Part shown: positions 33,989 to 42,072 of the stretch, piece by piece
Layout: each line of letters opens with the position of its first letter
How positions within the stretch are numbered: position 1 is the stretch's first letter
Assembly (NCBI RefSeq): GCF_041428715.1
Contig: NZ_CP155572.1
Strand: one strand, 5' to 3'
Length of the DNA: 64,000 bases
Source of the DNA: Sporomusa malonica
GTDB taxonomy: Bacteria > Bacillota > Negativicutes > Sporomusales > Sporomusaceae
Program-made: the position numbers and the translations under genes
Notes under the pieces: generated by a model
What the model was told of the DNA's origin: nothing
Databases searched by the model: none
Seen by the model: only the letters and a program-made list of their open reading frames with translations

Positions 33989-34429
33989 ATTAGCAAATTA
34001 AAAAATAAGGTTCTCCGGGAAGTTGGGGCGCTTGCACGTTGCATTCAGTCAATTAGCGATATTAAATTTCGAGAAATAAAATTACAAAGAGGCCAATTCA
34101 TATTTTTGACCCGTATTTGCGAATATCCGGGTATCAATCTGATCGATCTCTCCAACATTCTTAAAGTGGACAAAACAACAACCACCAAAGCGGTACAAAA
34201 GTTGATGGATGAGGGATATGTGCTGAGAGAACGTAGTGATGAGGATAAAAGAATGTGGCACCTTTTTCCTTCAGCCAAAGCTCAGAATGTTTATTCCTAC
34301 CTGATAGAAGAAGAAAATCGAAATATTGAATGCTGTTTTACTGGATTTAGTCCAGAGGACAGAGAGACTGTTTTGAAGTTGCTAAAGCGAATGCGTGAAA
34401 ATATTGAACAGGATTGGAAAGAATTTTGA
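33989..34429 (+). CDS. MarR-family regulator, probable ATT start
   Basis: The protein has the MarR winged helix: RGQFIFLTRICEYPGINLIDL, recognition helix KVDKTTTTKAVQKLMDEGYV and wing RERSDEDKRMWHLFPS. No ATG, GTG or TTG lies at workable distance from the ribosome binding site GGGGGA (33977-33982). The only in-frame standard start, a TTG at 33950, falls inside operator site 2. The ATT at 33989, 6 nt after GGGGGA, is therefore the likely start, giving 146 residues. Autoregulation is likely; the acetyltransferase at 21611 may be another target. Confidence 0.85.
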   Translation: MSKLKNKVLREVGALARCIQSISDIKFREIKLQRGQFIFLTRICEYPGINLIDLSNILKVDKTTTTKAVQKLMDEGYVLRERSDEDKRMWHLFPSAKAQNVYSYLIEEENRNIECCFTGFSPEDRETVLKLLKRMRENIEQDWKEF

Positions 34430-34597
34430 AGTATTAGCGTTAGCTGATACTTTTTTGTTTTTTGTAGCGAATTGTGCAGCGAGAATAGATCGGATATCTT
34501 TTGGACTTCTACCAGTAAATTAATTGGATATTTACTTTTTTGGGCTTAATCTATATGATCAAAGGTAAATATTACAAAATGAAAGGAAGTTAGGTTT

Positions 34598-34927
34598 ATG
34601 CAAATACAAGACGTACCTTTTTGTACAATTGAGTGGGATAAGATTACCCCAACAGAGCATTCCGGAATAAATGGAGTAGCCTACTGGCGCACATTCGAAA
34701 TGGGGAATATTCGCGTGAGAATGGTAGAATATACACCGGGATATTTAGCCGACCACTGGTGTAATAGGGGACATGTTTTACTAGTCTTAGAGGGCGTATT
34801 AATTACGGAGCTTGACGACGGGAGAAAATTCACTTTAACTCCAGGCACTAGTTACCAAGTTGCGGATGAAGCTAATCCGCACAGGTCATATACTGAAACA
34901 GGGGCTAAGCTTTTTATTGTGGATTAG
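34598..34927 (+). CDS. Cupin-fold protein, DHCW-motif type
   Basis: This 109-residue single-domain cupin has the characteristic LADHWCNRGHVLLVLEG stretch and a second motif ANPHRSYTETGAKLFIVD. The Trp-Cys after the first His sets this small family apart from usual metal cupins. The role is unknown; small-ligand binding is likely. GGAAG precedes the ATG. It stands alone, 168 bp after marR. Confidence 0.8.
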   Translation: MQIQDVPFCTIEWDKITPTEHSGINGVAYWRTFEMGNIRVRMVEYTPGYLADHWCNRGHVLLVLEGVLITELDDGRKFTLTPGTSYQVADEANPHRSYTETGAKLFIVD

Positions 34928-35006
34928 GTAAGAGGATCCTCGGAAAGGAGAACGGAACGACTAAGCCGCTTTACTAATATGGTGTTACGTTCCAGAAGTC
35001 TGACAA

Positions 35007-36725
35007 ATGGTTAATAATGAGAAGAAACCGATAAATATAATCTATGGACTTCATGATAACATACCGAATAAAGTAGCAATTCCGCTTGTTATCCAACAAA
35101 TAGTGGTATTGTCAATGGATTTGGTGCTGCCCGTTTTGATCATAAGTATGACGGGCGGGTCGCGAGAAGTAGCCCGAAATTTTGTAAGTATAATGATGAT
35201 AGGGATTGGAATTGGGACGTTATTGCAAGTCTTACGTAAAGGTGCGATGGGATCAGGATATTTTTGCGCTGAGGAAACTGGATTTTTGTATTACCAGGCT
35301 TCTGCTTTGGCTGTGCAGACAGGTGGCTTGGCATTATTATGTGGTATGACCACTATTGCTGGTTTCTTTCAGGTGCTGCTTAGTAAAATAATCCCGCGCA
35401 TAAGGTTTTTATTTCCTACAGAGGTGGCAGGATTAATGGTGGCAATGACCGGGATCGCCGGTATTGCTCCCGGGGTTTCGGCGATATTTGGCATTGATGA
35501 TATAAAAACTACAATAGATACTACATCAATGTTGATTGGAATCATAACCTTGGCGATCATGGTTTCATTAAACGTATGGGGAAAATCTTCTATGCGACAA
35601 TACTCTATATTTATCGGCATAGTAATGGGGTATATACTGTCTTCCTTATTCGGAATTTTAAAAGTAGATGATATTGGACAATTAGTTGCTACGCCATTTG
35701 TCGCTGTTCCTTCCATTCGCATGGAGTGGTCTTTTGATGAGCGATTAGTATTGCCTTTTTTCATCGCAGTTATTTGCTCCACTCTGAAAACAATGGGTAA
35801 TTTAGCAATATGCCAAAAGACAAATAACGCAAATTGGAAACGCGTTGATATAAAAAATGTTGGGAATGGCATCTTTGCTGAAGGAATTGGAACATCATTT
35901 TGTGGAATTATTGGCTGTATGGGACTGAACAGTAGTTCAAGCAGTGTGGGGTTATCTATTGTAAACGGGGTTACTAGTCGCTATTTGGCGTACCTTGTAA
36001 GCGGTGTGTTTATTGCGATGGCTTTTTTTCCGAAAGCTGCTGCTTTATTGGCTATCATGCCTGCACCCGTTATGGGAGCAGTGCTGCTAATAAATCTTGG
36101 ATACTTTATTATTGAAGGGTTTCAAATAGTTGCTTCACGTATGCTCGATGATAGGAAAATATTTGTAGTTGGTTTATCACTGGTTTTGGGATTGAGTGTA
36201 GACTTACTGCCCAGCATATATGCTCAATTTCCGGTGCAGCTCCAGCCTTTATTCAAATCCTCCCTTGCAGTGGTTTCCCTTACTGCTATTTCTTTAAATC
36301 TGTTATTCCGTATCGGCATAAAACAGAAAAGTACTATTGAACTAACATTAGGAACGGATTCGACAGAAAAAGTGATAAATTTCATGGAAGGCAGTGGAGC
36401 GGCTTGGGGAGCGCGAAGTGAGGTTATACACCGGGCTTCATCCGCAATTATAGAGTTCTTCGAGACAGCCCTTGGATTAGAGCTGGTTAGAGACGGAAAG
36501 GTAAAACTAGAAGTCAGTTTCGATGAATATAATTTAGCTGTCAAAGTTGTATATAACGGAGCTTTGATGGAATTTCCTGAGAAACGTCCAACAGATGAGG
36601 AACTGCTTAATGACGACAGTGCACTCGTAAGATTATCGGGGTTTCTGATGCGTAAGTATTCAAACAGGATAGATTCTTGTATTTTGGGTGAGAGTTGCAT
36701 TGTGCAATTTCATTTTGAACACTGA
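35007..36725 (+). CDS. NCS2 nucleobase permease with C-terminal soluble domain
   Basis: The first ~440 residues form a NCS2 (xanthine/uracil) transporter with about 14 membrane segments; the region CGIIGCMGLNSSSSSVG matches the substrate-site loop and VMGAVLLINLGYFI a conserved helix. The last ~120 residues (from about 450) are soluble. They include ASSAIIEFFETAL and ALVRLSGFLMRKYSNRID, which weakly resemble a histidine-kinase-like ATPase fold as in anti-sigma proteins. Ordinary NCS2 permeases stop near 430-460 residues, so this is a fusion. No good ribosome binding site was seen before the ATG. Confidence 0.85.
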   Translation: MVNNEKKPINIIYGLHDNIPNKVAIPLVIQQIVVLSMDLVLPVLIISMTGGSREVARNFVSIMMIGIGIGTLLQVLRKGAMGSGYFCAEETGFLYYQASALAVQTGGLALLCGMTTIAGFFQVLLSKIIPRIRFLFPTEVAGLMVAMTGIAGIAPGVSAIFGIDDIKTTIDTTSMLIGIITLAIMVSLNVWGKSSMRQYSIFIGIVMGYILSSLFGILKVDDIGQLVATPFVAVPSIRMEWSFDERLVLPFFIAVICSTLKTMGNLAICQKTNNANWKRVDIKNVGNGIFAEGIGTSFCGIIGCMGLNSSSSSVGLSIVNGVTSRYLAYLVSGVFIAMAFFPKAAALLAIMPAPVMGAVLLINLGYFIIEGFQIVASRMLDDRKIFVVGLSLVLGLSVDLLPSIYAQFPVQLQPLFKSSLAVVSLTAISLNLLFRIGIKQKSTIELTLGTDSTEKVINFMEGSGAAWGARSEVIHRASSAIIEFFETALGLELVRDGKVKLEVSFDEYNLAVKVVYNGALMEFPEKRPTDEELLNDDSALVRLSGFLMRKYSNRIDSCILGESCIVQFHFEH

Positions 36726-36751
36726 TCTGCCATGAAACGAGTTTAACAAAG

Positions 36752-36790
36752 TAGAACCATAGCTAAATCTTAGGGTTAGCTATGGTTCTA
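36752..36790. terminator. Terminator hairpin (AACCATAGCTAA family)
   Basis: TAGAACCATAGCTAA pairs perfectly with TTAGCTATGGTTCTA over 15 bp. It ends the permease transcript. It is closely related to the hairpins at 4689 and 50075. Confidence 0.8.
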
Positions 36791-36910
36791 TTAATTTTCA
36801 AAGGATTGACTTCACGATAATATTCAATAGCAATTTTGAATTGGAACCACCTGAGCCAATCGAGAATATATTTAAACTGGAGTGTGAAAAAAAGCTGGAG
36901 TGATAAGTTT

Positions 36911-38743
36911 ATGACTTTAAGTGTATGTAAATACAAGGATGAATTGCCGTTGAGAACCATAACTAAGATACGAAATATATTGACGGACTTAAATATTCTT
37001 GCAGTTGAAACTGGATGGAAGAACTCTGCGGATGGGTTTTACTCAGTCACTGTTACGATTAGGAACACTAACCTTGCTACAAACGGAAAGGGAACCACAT
37101 ACGAGTATGCTTTAGCAAGTGCCTACGCCGAACTTATGGAAAGACTTCAAAACCAGGCCTTCTTTCGGCTTAATTATGATTTAAAAGAAGATGCTCTCGG
37201 GTATCAGGGGTTTTACTATGCTCCTGATGAGCAACGCATTGGTAGGGAAGAGTTTCTTAACAGTAATGAGGAGTGGTCCAGCATCCAAATTAATAAAACA
37301 CCTAGGGACTTTGATGTTCAAGAATTGCTCAAAAAGTGGCAGCAAGTTTCTTACGAGAAGGTTCCAGCAGACTTTATTGCTTTACCATATCTTAATATCA
37401 ATAGTGGACATATATCCCACATACCGATAAAGATGGTTTCCAAAATGTATATGTCTAATGGAATGTGCGCTGGTAATACAACCGAAGAGGCGTTGGTTCA
37501 GGGACTCTCGGAGGTGCTAGAACGCTACGTCAACATGCGTATATTAGTTGACGAAATTACTCCACCTGACATTCCGGTAGAATATTTAAAACAACATCCT
37601 ATCATTTATCGAATGATTCAGCAAATTGAACAAAGCGGGAATTTTGAAGTAATCATGAAAGACTGCTCCCTCGGGCAAGGACTTCCCGTAGTAGGGGTAA
37701 TTTTTATCAACAAAGATGATCAAAGTTATTTTGTTAAGTTTGGTTCTCACCCGATCTTTGCCATTGCGGCTGAAAGAACTTTAACAGAACTATTACAGGG
37801 GCAGGAAGTTCGAGATATGATGGGTGTGAAAGAGTTTGTCTACAGGAGTCCGGTAGATGAAGATCATGAAAATGTACTTGGTATTTTAGTAAATGGATCG
37901 GGATACTATCCATCACGATTTTTTGCTTCAAAATATAGTTATGATTTTACCGAATTTCCTAGTATAGAAGCAAATAGCAATAGACAATTGCTTGAATATC
38001 TGTTTAGTTTAATCAAGGGAAATGGCTATCAAATTTTTGTCCGTGATAATTCCTTTTTGGGTTTTCCTAGTTTTCATATCATAGTCCCTGGTATGAGTGA
38101 AATTGAACAGTTTTTTGATATAAAGCCGATAGATGAATACTCGCAATACAACAAAGTAAAAGAGTATATTAGAAATTTACCAGAAATAACCATTGAGAAG
38201 ACTGATGAAATTATCAAGTTTTTTGGCGAAATTCCTTATCATAATGGAAGTTCAATTGCTAATATATTGAATCTGACAATCAAGAAACCTCTCCCTTGGT
38301 ACTATGTGAGAATAGACTTGTTTCTGAGCGCACTCCATTATTGGAAAGGTGATTTTGCTAATGCTTATTATGCGTTTGAGAGGTTTTTAGATTTTTCAAG
38401 GCGCATGCAGCCGGGAGTGTTTGATCGGGGTTTATTTAATTTTTATAAGTGTGTACGAGACTATTTTGGAGCCCGTGCCGATGAAATGGAGGAAGGCGAT
38501 ATTGTCAGTCTTCTAAGTGAGTTTTATCCTATTCCTATGGTTCAAGGGGTTATTAACGAATTTGGAAGTGCGGACCGATTTTTCAATGTATTTGGGTATC
38601 TTCAGTGCTGGCAGTGCGAAAAATGTGACTATAGCGAGGGTTGTTCGTATATTGAGCACGAAAAGGTATACAAAACGCTTAAGGAAAAATACGCTGAAAA
38701 ACTGATAGAGCAGGCCACATTATCAAGACTAGCATTGCCATAA
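36911..38743 (+). CDS. Stand-alone YcaO-family protein
   Basis: YcaO enzymes use ATP to activate peptide-backbone amides, giving azolines, thioamides or amidines in ribosomally made peptides. Two family blocks are clear: ASAYAELMERLQNQAF (69-84) and SNGMCAGNTTEEALVQGLSE followed by VLERY (182-206), with the ATP/Mg-binding Glu residues. Residues ~430-560 look like a helical repeat region. A Cys-rich block CWQCEKCDYSEGCSY (566-580) follows. The C-terminal PxPxP motif of azoline cyclodehydratases is absent (it ends SRLALP). The ATG at 36911 has GGAG upstream; total 610 residues. No E1-like, TfuA or dehydrogenase partner is near. The convergent Met/Cys-repeat gene at 38921 is the obvious candidate substrate. 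Confidence 0.87.
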   Translation: MTLSVCKYKDELPLRTITKIRNILTDLNILAVETGWKNSADGFYSVTVTIRNTNLATNGKGTTYEYALASAYAELMERLQNQAFFRLNYDLKEDALGYQGFYYAPDEQRIGREEFLNSNEEWSSIQINKTPRDFDVQELLKKWQQVSYEKVPADFIALPYLNINSGHISHIPIKMVSKMYMSNGMCAGNTTEEALVQGLSEVLERYVNMRILVDEITPPDIPVEYLKQHPIIYRMIQQIEQSGNFEVIMKDCSLGQGLPVVGVIFINKDDQSYFVKFGSHPIFAIAAERTLTELLQGQEVRDMMGVKEFVYRSPVDEDHENVLGILVNGSGYYPSRFFASKYSYDFTEFPSIEANSNRQLLEYLFSLIKGNGYQIFVRDNSFLGFPSFHIIVPGMSEIEQFFDIKPIDEYSQYNKVKEYIRNLPEITIEKTDEIIKFFGEIPYHNGSSIANILNLTIKKPLPWYYVRIDLFLSALHYWKGDFANAYYAFERFLDFSRRMQPGVFDRGLFNFYKCVRDYFGARADEMEEGDIVSLLSEFYPIPMVQGVINEFGSADRFFNVFGYLQCWQCEKCDYSEGCSYIEHEKVYKTLKEKYAEKLIEQATLSRLALP

Positions 38744-38752
38744 TTCTTTATA

Positions 38753-38843
38753 AAGAAAACACGGCTTGCGCCGAGCCTTTGGCGACAGCGGAAGCCGATG
38801 TTGCCCTTATCCAGGAGAAAGTTATACTTTCTATCAGGACAAG
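38753..38843. repeat. Dispersed ~90-bp repeat, complete copy
   Basis: This segment contains CGGCTTGCGCCGAGCC and AGAAAGTTATACTTTCT (a near-palindrome) inside TATCC/GGATA-like flanks. Two halves of it recur in inverted orientation at 47856-47904 and 48317-48357. It lies between the YcaO gene and its terminator. Confidence 0.65.
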
Positions 38844-38846
38844 GAA

Positions 38847-38895
38847 AATAAGCCCGTAGGTGATCTGGATACCCACGATCACCTACGGGCTTATT
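38847..38895. terminator. Shared terminator of YcaO and Met/Cys-repeat genes
   Basis: AATAAGCCCGTAGGTGAT pairs perfectly with ATCACCTACGGGCTTATT (18 bp) around a 13-nt loop. The two genes converge on it. Confidence 0.85.
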
Positions 38896-38920
38896 AACAA
38901 GCTAACCTATCGCTGGTAGT

Positions 38921-39238
38921 TTATCTGGCCATGCAGTTCATGCAACTCATTGCTTTCATGCACTTCATGCACTTCATAGATTGCATGCAGTCCATGGATT
39001 TACAAGAGTCCATAGATTTGCAGGAGTCCATATAGTCCATGGACTTACAAGAGTCCATGGATTTGCAGGAATCCATGCAGGACATGGACTTACAGGAGTC
39101 CATAGATTTACAGGAATCCATGCAGGACATAGACTTACAGGAGTCCATAGATTTACAGGAATCCATGCAGGACATAGACTTACAGGAGTCCATAGATTTA
39201 CAGGAATCCATGCAGGACATAGACTTTTTGTGGCTCAT
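38921..39238 (-). CDS. Met/Cys triplet-repeat protein, candidate YcaO substrate or metal-binding peptide
   Basis: The 105-residue minus-strand product starts MSHKK, then has five 15-residue repeats of SMSCMDSCKSMDSCK (the fifth has SMDYM), then a 25-residue tail ending MSCMNCMAR. It contains 19 Cys and 24 Met. From residue 6 on, nearly every triplet has Met or Cys in the middle position (S-M-S, C-M-D, S-C-K). AGGAGGCG lies 6 nt before the ATG, which makes the minus strand, not the plus strand, the coding one. There is no signal peptide or clear leader. A soft-metal-binding protein or a modified peptide acted on by the neighbouring YcaO protein are both possible. The family is not recognised. 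Confidence 0.75.
   Translation of the reverse strand: MSHKKSMSCMDSCKSMDSCKSMSCMDSCKSMDSCKSMSCMDSCKSMDSCKSMSCMDSCKSMDSCKSMDYMDSCKSMDSCKSMDCMQSMKCMKCMKAMSCMNCMAR
38999..39223. repeat. 45-bp coding tandem repeat, five copies
   Basis: Five 45-bp units encode the 15-residue repeats of the Met/Cys protein. The central units are almost identical at the DNA level, which points to recent expansion or gene conversion, while the outermost 3' unit has diverged. Confidence 0.85.
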
Positions 39239-39337
39239 AAAATACGCCTCCTATTAATAGTGGGGTGCCTAGTAACATAATATGATATATAGTATCAAAT
39301 GTTACTTAGACCCGGGATATTATAAGGAGTTAAGCAA

Positions 39338-39421
39338 ATGATAGGGTCGACTGGTTTATTACAGCACGTACATAATCCGATAGACTGGTATCCGTGAGGC
39401 GAAGCTGCGTTTGTTTCCTGA
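39338..39421 (+). pseudogene. Relic of a DUF255 (thioredoxin-domain, YyaL-type) gene
   Basis: After AAGGAG an ATG opens a 19-codon frame ending LLQHVHNPIDWYP-stop. The family N-terminus reads [22 protein letters not shown], so the stop TGA replaces the Trp codon TGG. The frame continues past it as GEAAFVS before a second stop. The rest of the ~650-residue protein is gone. Confidence 0.75.
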
Positions 39422-39530
39422 AAATTACCTGCTTGGTAGGGAGCTGCAAAAAAGAAAATATGTAGCCGGAACGACTTCTGTGATACATTTTTTAGTCATC
39501 ATTACACAAGCTATCTTCTGGAGGTGTATC

Positions 39531-40172
39531 ATGAATACTAATGAGCTATTTCATCAACTTCAACTTCAAATCTGGAATATAACCTGGACCCGCTATATTA
39601 ATGAAGAGCTTTTTTCAAATCAATGGTGGGGGATGCTTATCCTGTTATCGATTTTATATGCAGTATGGATAAAGCTACTGGATAAAAGCAGAACATTTGA
39701 AATTCTTTTGTTTGGCTCCTTTGTAGCTGTACAGGCAGTGCTTGTAGATATCGTAGGTTTTTCTATGGGTCTTTGGCAACACAACATAAGGTTAATCCCA
39801 ATTGTCCCGGGAGTATTCCCCATAGATTTTACAGTCGTTCCGATTCTACTCATGTTTGCCCATCAGTATGGGTCTTCCTGGACAAGATATCTTACCTGGT
39901 CAGCTTTAGCTTCCATCTTATTTAGTTCTGGGATATCACCTGCCTTTCAACTCTTTGGAATAAAAGCGTACTATAACTGGAATTTCATTTATTTTTTCTT
40001 TCTTATGATGGTTGTGGCTATTATATCGAGGGCAGTTATTCAAATGATTGCGAAAGTCGTTCAAATAAACTCGACCAATTTTTCATCTTCAAAAGGGTTT
40101 TCTCTTTCGCCTCAGCCAGCAGCCAAACGTTTATCTTATGTAGAAGAAACTGAAAAAGATACTCAGGAATAA
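39531..40172 (+). CDS. Second CBO0543-type membrane protein
   Basis: The 213-residue protein starts at the ATG 6 nt after GGAGGTG; the longer frame from 39411 runs through the DUF255 relic and is unlikely. It has about five membrane segments, beginning WWGMLILLSILYAVWIKLLD followed by KSRTFEILLFG. This layout is like the protein at 5975 and the CBO0543 family. The last ~40 residues are soluble and Ser-rich. Function unknown. Confidence 0.65.
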   Translation: MNTNELFHQLQLQIWNITWTRYINEELFSNQWWGMLILLSILYAVWIKLLDKSRTFEILLFGSFVAVQAVLVDIVGFSMGLWQHNIRLIPIVPGVFPIDFTVVPILLMFAHQYGSSWTRYLTWSALASILFSSGISPAFQLFGIKAYYNWNFIYFFFLMMVVAIISRAVIQMIAKVVQINSTNFSSSKGFSLSPQPAAKRLSYVEETEKDTQE

Positions 40173-40287
40173 TTAGTAAGCTTTACTCTTTTCGTATTAA
40201 TTGGTAATAGTGATTATAATAATATCAATTTTAGTAACAATATTGTTTTTAGGCGCTTCGGGTTTTGGGTAATTATAGAATGTAAGT

Positions 40288-40328
40288 AAAATAGACATTA
40301 GGCAAATTTCTTACCTAATGTCTATTTT
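40288..40328 (+). terminator. Terminator after the CBO0543-type gene
   Basis: AAAATAGACATTAGG pairs perfectly with CCTAATGTCTATTTT (15 bp), followed by more T. The gene-free stretch 40173-40476 otherwise holds only the tetR promoter area, where ATTGAA-N6-TTCAAT (about 40435-40452) could be a TetR operator. Confidence 0.85.
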
Positions 40329-40476
40329 TTATAGCGTGGCATGTTATGGAAGTGGACTTAATATGGGGGGGCGCATCTCTCATAAGAAAAGATAACAGGC
40401 TGATTGCAAAAAAAAGATAGCATGGTATAATTATATTGAATAAAATTTCAATCAATAAAAGAGGGGGAGTGGTACT

Positions 40477-41082
40477 TTGACGAGGAATAAAGAACTAAAT
40501 CAAAAGATTAAGGAAGAACGCAGACAACAGATACTGTCAAATGCACTAATGCTCTTTGCCCAAAGGGGTCTGGCGGCTACTAAGATAATTGATATAGCTT
40601 CAGCTTCAGATATATCCCAGGGGCTTATGTACCACTATTACAAGTCTAAGGAAGAGATTTTTATTGAATTGATTCGAATTGCCTTTGATAGAATGAATGA
40701 AGCGTGCCGCTGGCTAGTAAGCCAACCCTTATCACCAAGGGAAAAGATTAAGTTTGCAATTGAAGAACTACTAAAACTTCTGGAACAGAACGAAGATGCT
40801 TCACGGTATCATTTGCTTATCGCGCAGGCTACCGCATCAGATGCTATTCCTGAGGAAGCTAAAAATATAATAAAAAAAGAAAACACATTTCCCTATGAAG
40901 CAATTGCCAGTATTATTGCTGAGGGACAAAAAAACGGTTCAATTAAGATGTATGATACTAAGGAATTAGCTATGGTATTCTGGACGTCAATAAATGGCTT
41001 AGCCATATATAAGGCGGTCCATGGAAAGAAATTTAAGGCTCCTGATGCTAATATACTTGCAAGCATGTTTTTTAAGGAATAA
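40477..41082 (+). CDS. TetR-family transcriptional regulator
   Basis: The N-terminal helix-turn-helix is typical: QQILSNALMLFAQRGLAATK then IIDIASASDISQGLMYHYYK. The C-terminal ~140 residues form the ligand and dimer domain. It starts with TTG behind GAGGGGGAG. The alpha/beta hydrolase gene 35 bp downstream is co-directional, so the regulator probably controls an esterase operon. The ligand is unknown. Confidence 0.9.
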   Translation: MTRNKELNQKIKEERRQQILSNALMLFAQRGLAATKIIDIASASDISQGLMYHYYKSKEEIFIELIRIAFDRMNEACRWLVSQPLSPREKIKFAIEELLKLLEQNEDASRYHLLIAQATASDAIPEEAKNIIKKENTFPYEAIASIIAEGQKNGSIKMYDTKELAMVFWTSINGLAIYKAVHGKKFKAPDANILASMFFKE

Positions 41083-41117
41083 CACCGTCAAGAATTGATA
41101 AAATTGGAGGGATAACA

Positions 41118-42047
41118 ATGCCCAGTTTGCGGGGACGCTTAATCAAATTTTTATTACAAAACCGTCATTTTTTTAGCTTAAAATTTAAAAAGGAAATTAT
41201 CGATTGGAGTCAGTATGAAGCGATACTCAGTTTTCGTAAACAGGTTGAAGAAGGGGCCGGAAGATTTGGCAAGATGCCGAAAGAAATCCAAGTATCACCT
41301 GTTTATATAGATAGTCTCTATGCCGAATGGATTTTACCGGCTGGAGCAACAAAAGATAAAATAATACTATACTTTCATGGCGGCGGATATGTGTGTGGTT
41401 CGTGCCATGCGCACCGAGCGATTACGGCTAAGTTTGTTAAAGGCAGCCAAGTTGGTGCACTGCTCTTTGAGTATCGATTGGCTCCAGAGCATCCTTATCC
41501 TGCAGCCATAGAAGACTCATTAAAAGTATTTCGTTGGTTGTTGGATCAGGGGGTTGAGCCTTCTAATATAGTATTTGTGGGAGACTCCGGCGGAGGAGGT
41601 TTATGTTTAGGCACTTTACTTGCACTTCGCGATCAAGGTACTCCTCTTCCTGCTGCGGCAGTGGCTTACTCTCCGATTACAGATTTGAAGTGTGCTGGTG
41701 AATCCCATCGAACTAAAGCTAAGGTATGTCTATCTCCAGAAGGGATGGCAAACGCTGTGGCAAAGCATTATGCAGGGGATAAGGGTTATGAATTACCATA
41801 TGCATCACCTCTTTACGCGGAACTTCAAGGGCTGCCACCTCTGCTTATTTATGCCGGTGAAGATGAAATCCTTCGCGACGACTCAACTCAGTTTGCGGCA
41901 AAAGCGAAAAATGCAGGTGTTGACGTCACTTTAAGGGTTGGGGAGGGTATGTTCCATTGTTATCCCGCGACGGCTCCCCTTTTTCCGGAGGCTACACAAG
42001 CAATGCATGAAATTTGTGCTTTTGTCAAAATGCACCTTGGCAAGTAA
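41118..42047 (+). CDS. Alpha/beta hydrolase of the hormone-sensitive lipase family
   Basis: The 309-residue esterase has the oxyanion-hole motif YFHGGGYVCGS, the nucleophile elbow VGDSGGGGL and the acid-histidine region ending GMFHCYP. These define the HSL (family IV) carboxylesterases, which cleave short- to medium-chain esters. There is no signal peptide. GGAGGG precedes the ATG. It is probably in one transcript with tetR. Confidence 0.92.
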   Translation: MPSLRGRLIKFLLQNRHFFSLKFKKEIIDWSQYEAILSFRKQVEEGAGRFGKMPKEIQVSPVYIDSLYAEWILPAGATKDKIILYFHGGGYVCGSCHAHRAITAKFVKGSQVGALLFEYRLAPEHPYPAAIEDSLKVFRWLLDQGVEPSNIVFVGDSGGGGLCLGTLLALRDQGTPLPAAAVAYSPITDLKCAGESHRTKAKVCLSPEGMANAVAKHYAGDKGYELPYASPLYAELQGLPPLLIYAGEDEILRDDSTQFAAKAKNAGVDVTLRVGEGMFHCYPATAPLFPEATQAMHEICAFVKMHLGK

Positions 42048-42072
42048 TTATAAAGGTTTAGCATTTTAACCT

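Noticed and set aside
39039..39257. Plus-strand open frames across the 45-bp repeats (MDLQES-type repeats)
   Set aside because: They are the antisense of the Met/Cys-repeat gene. The minus strand has AGGAGGCG at correct spacing; the plus strand has none.
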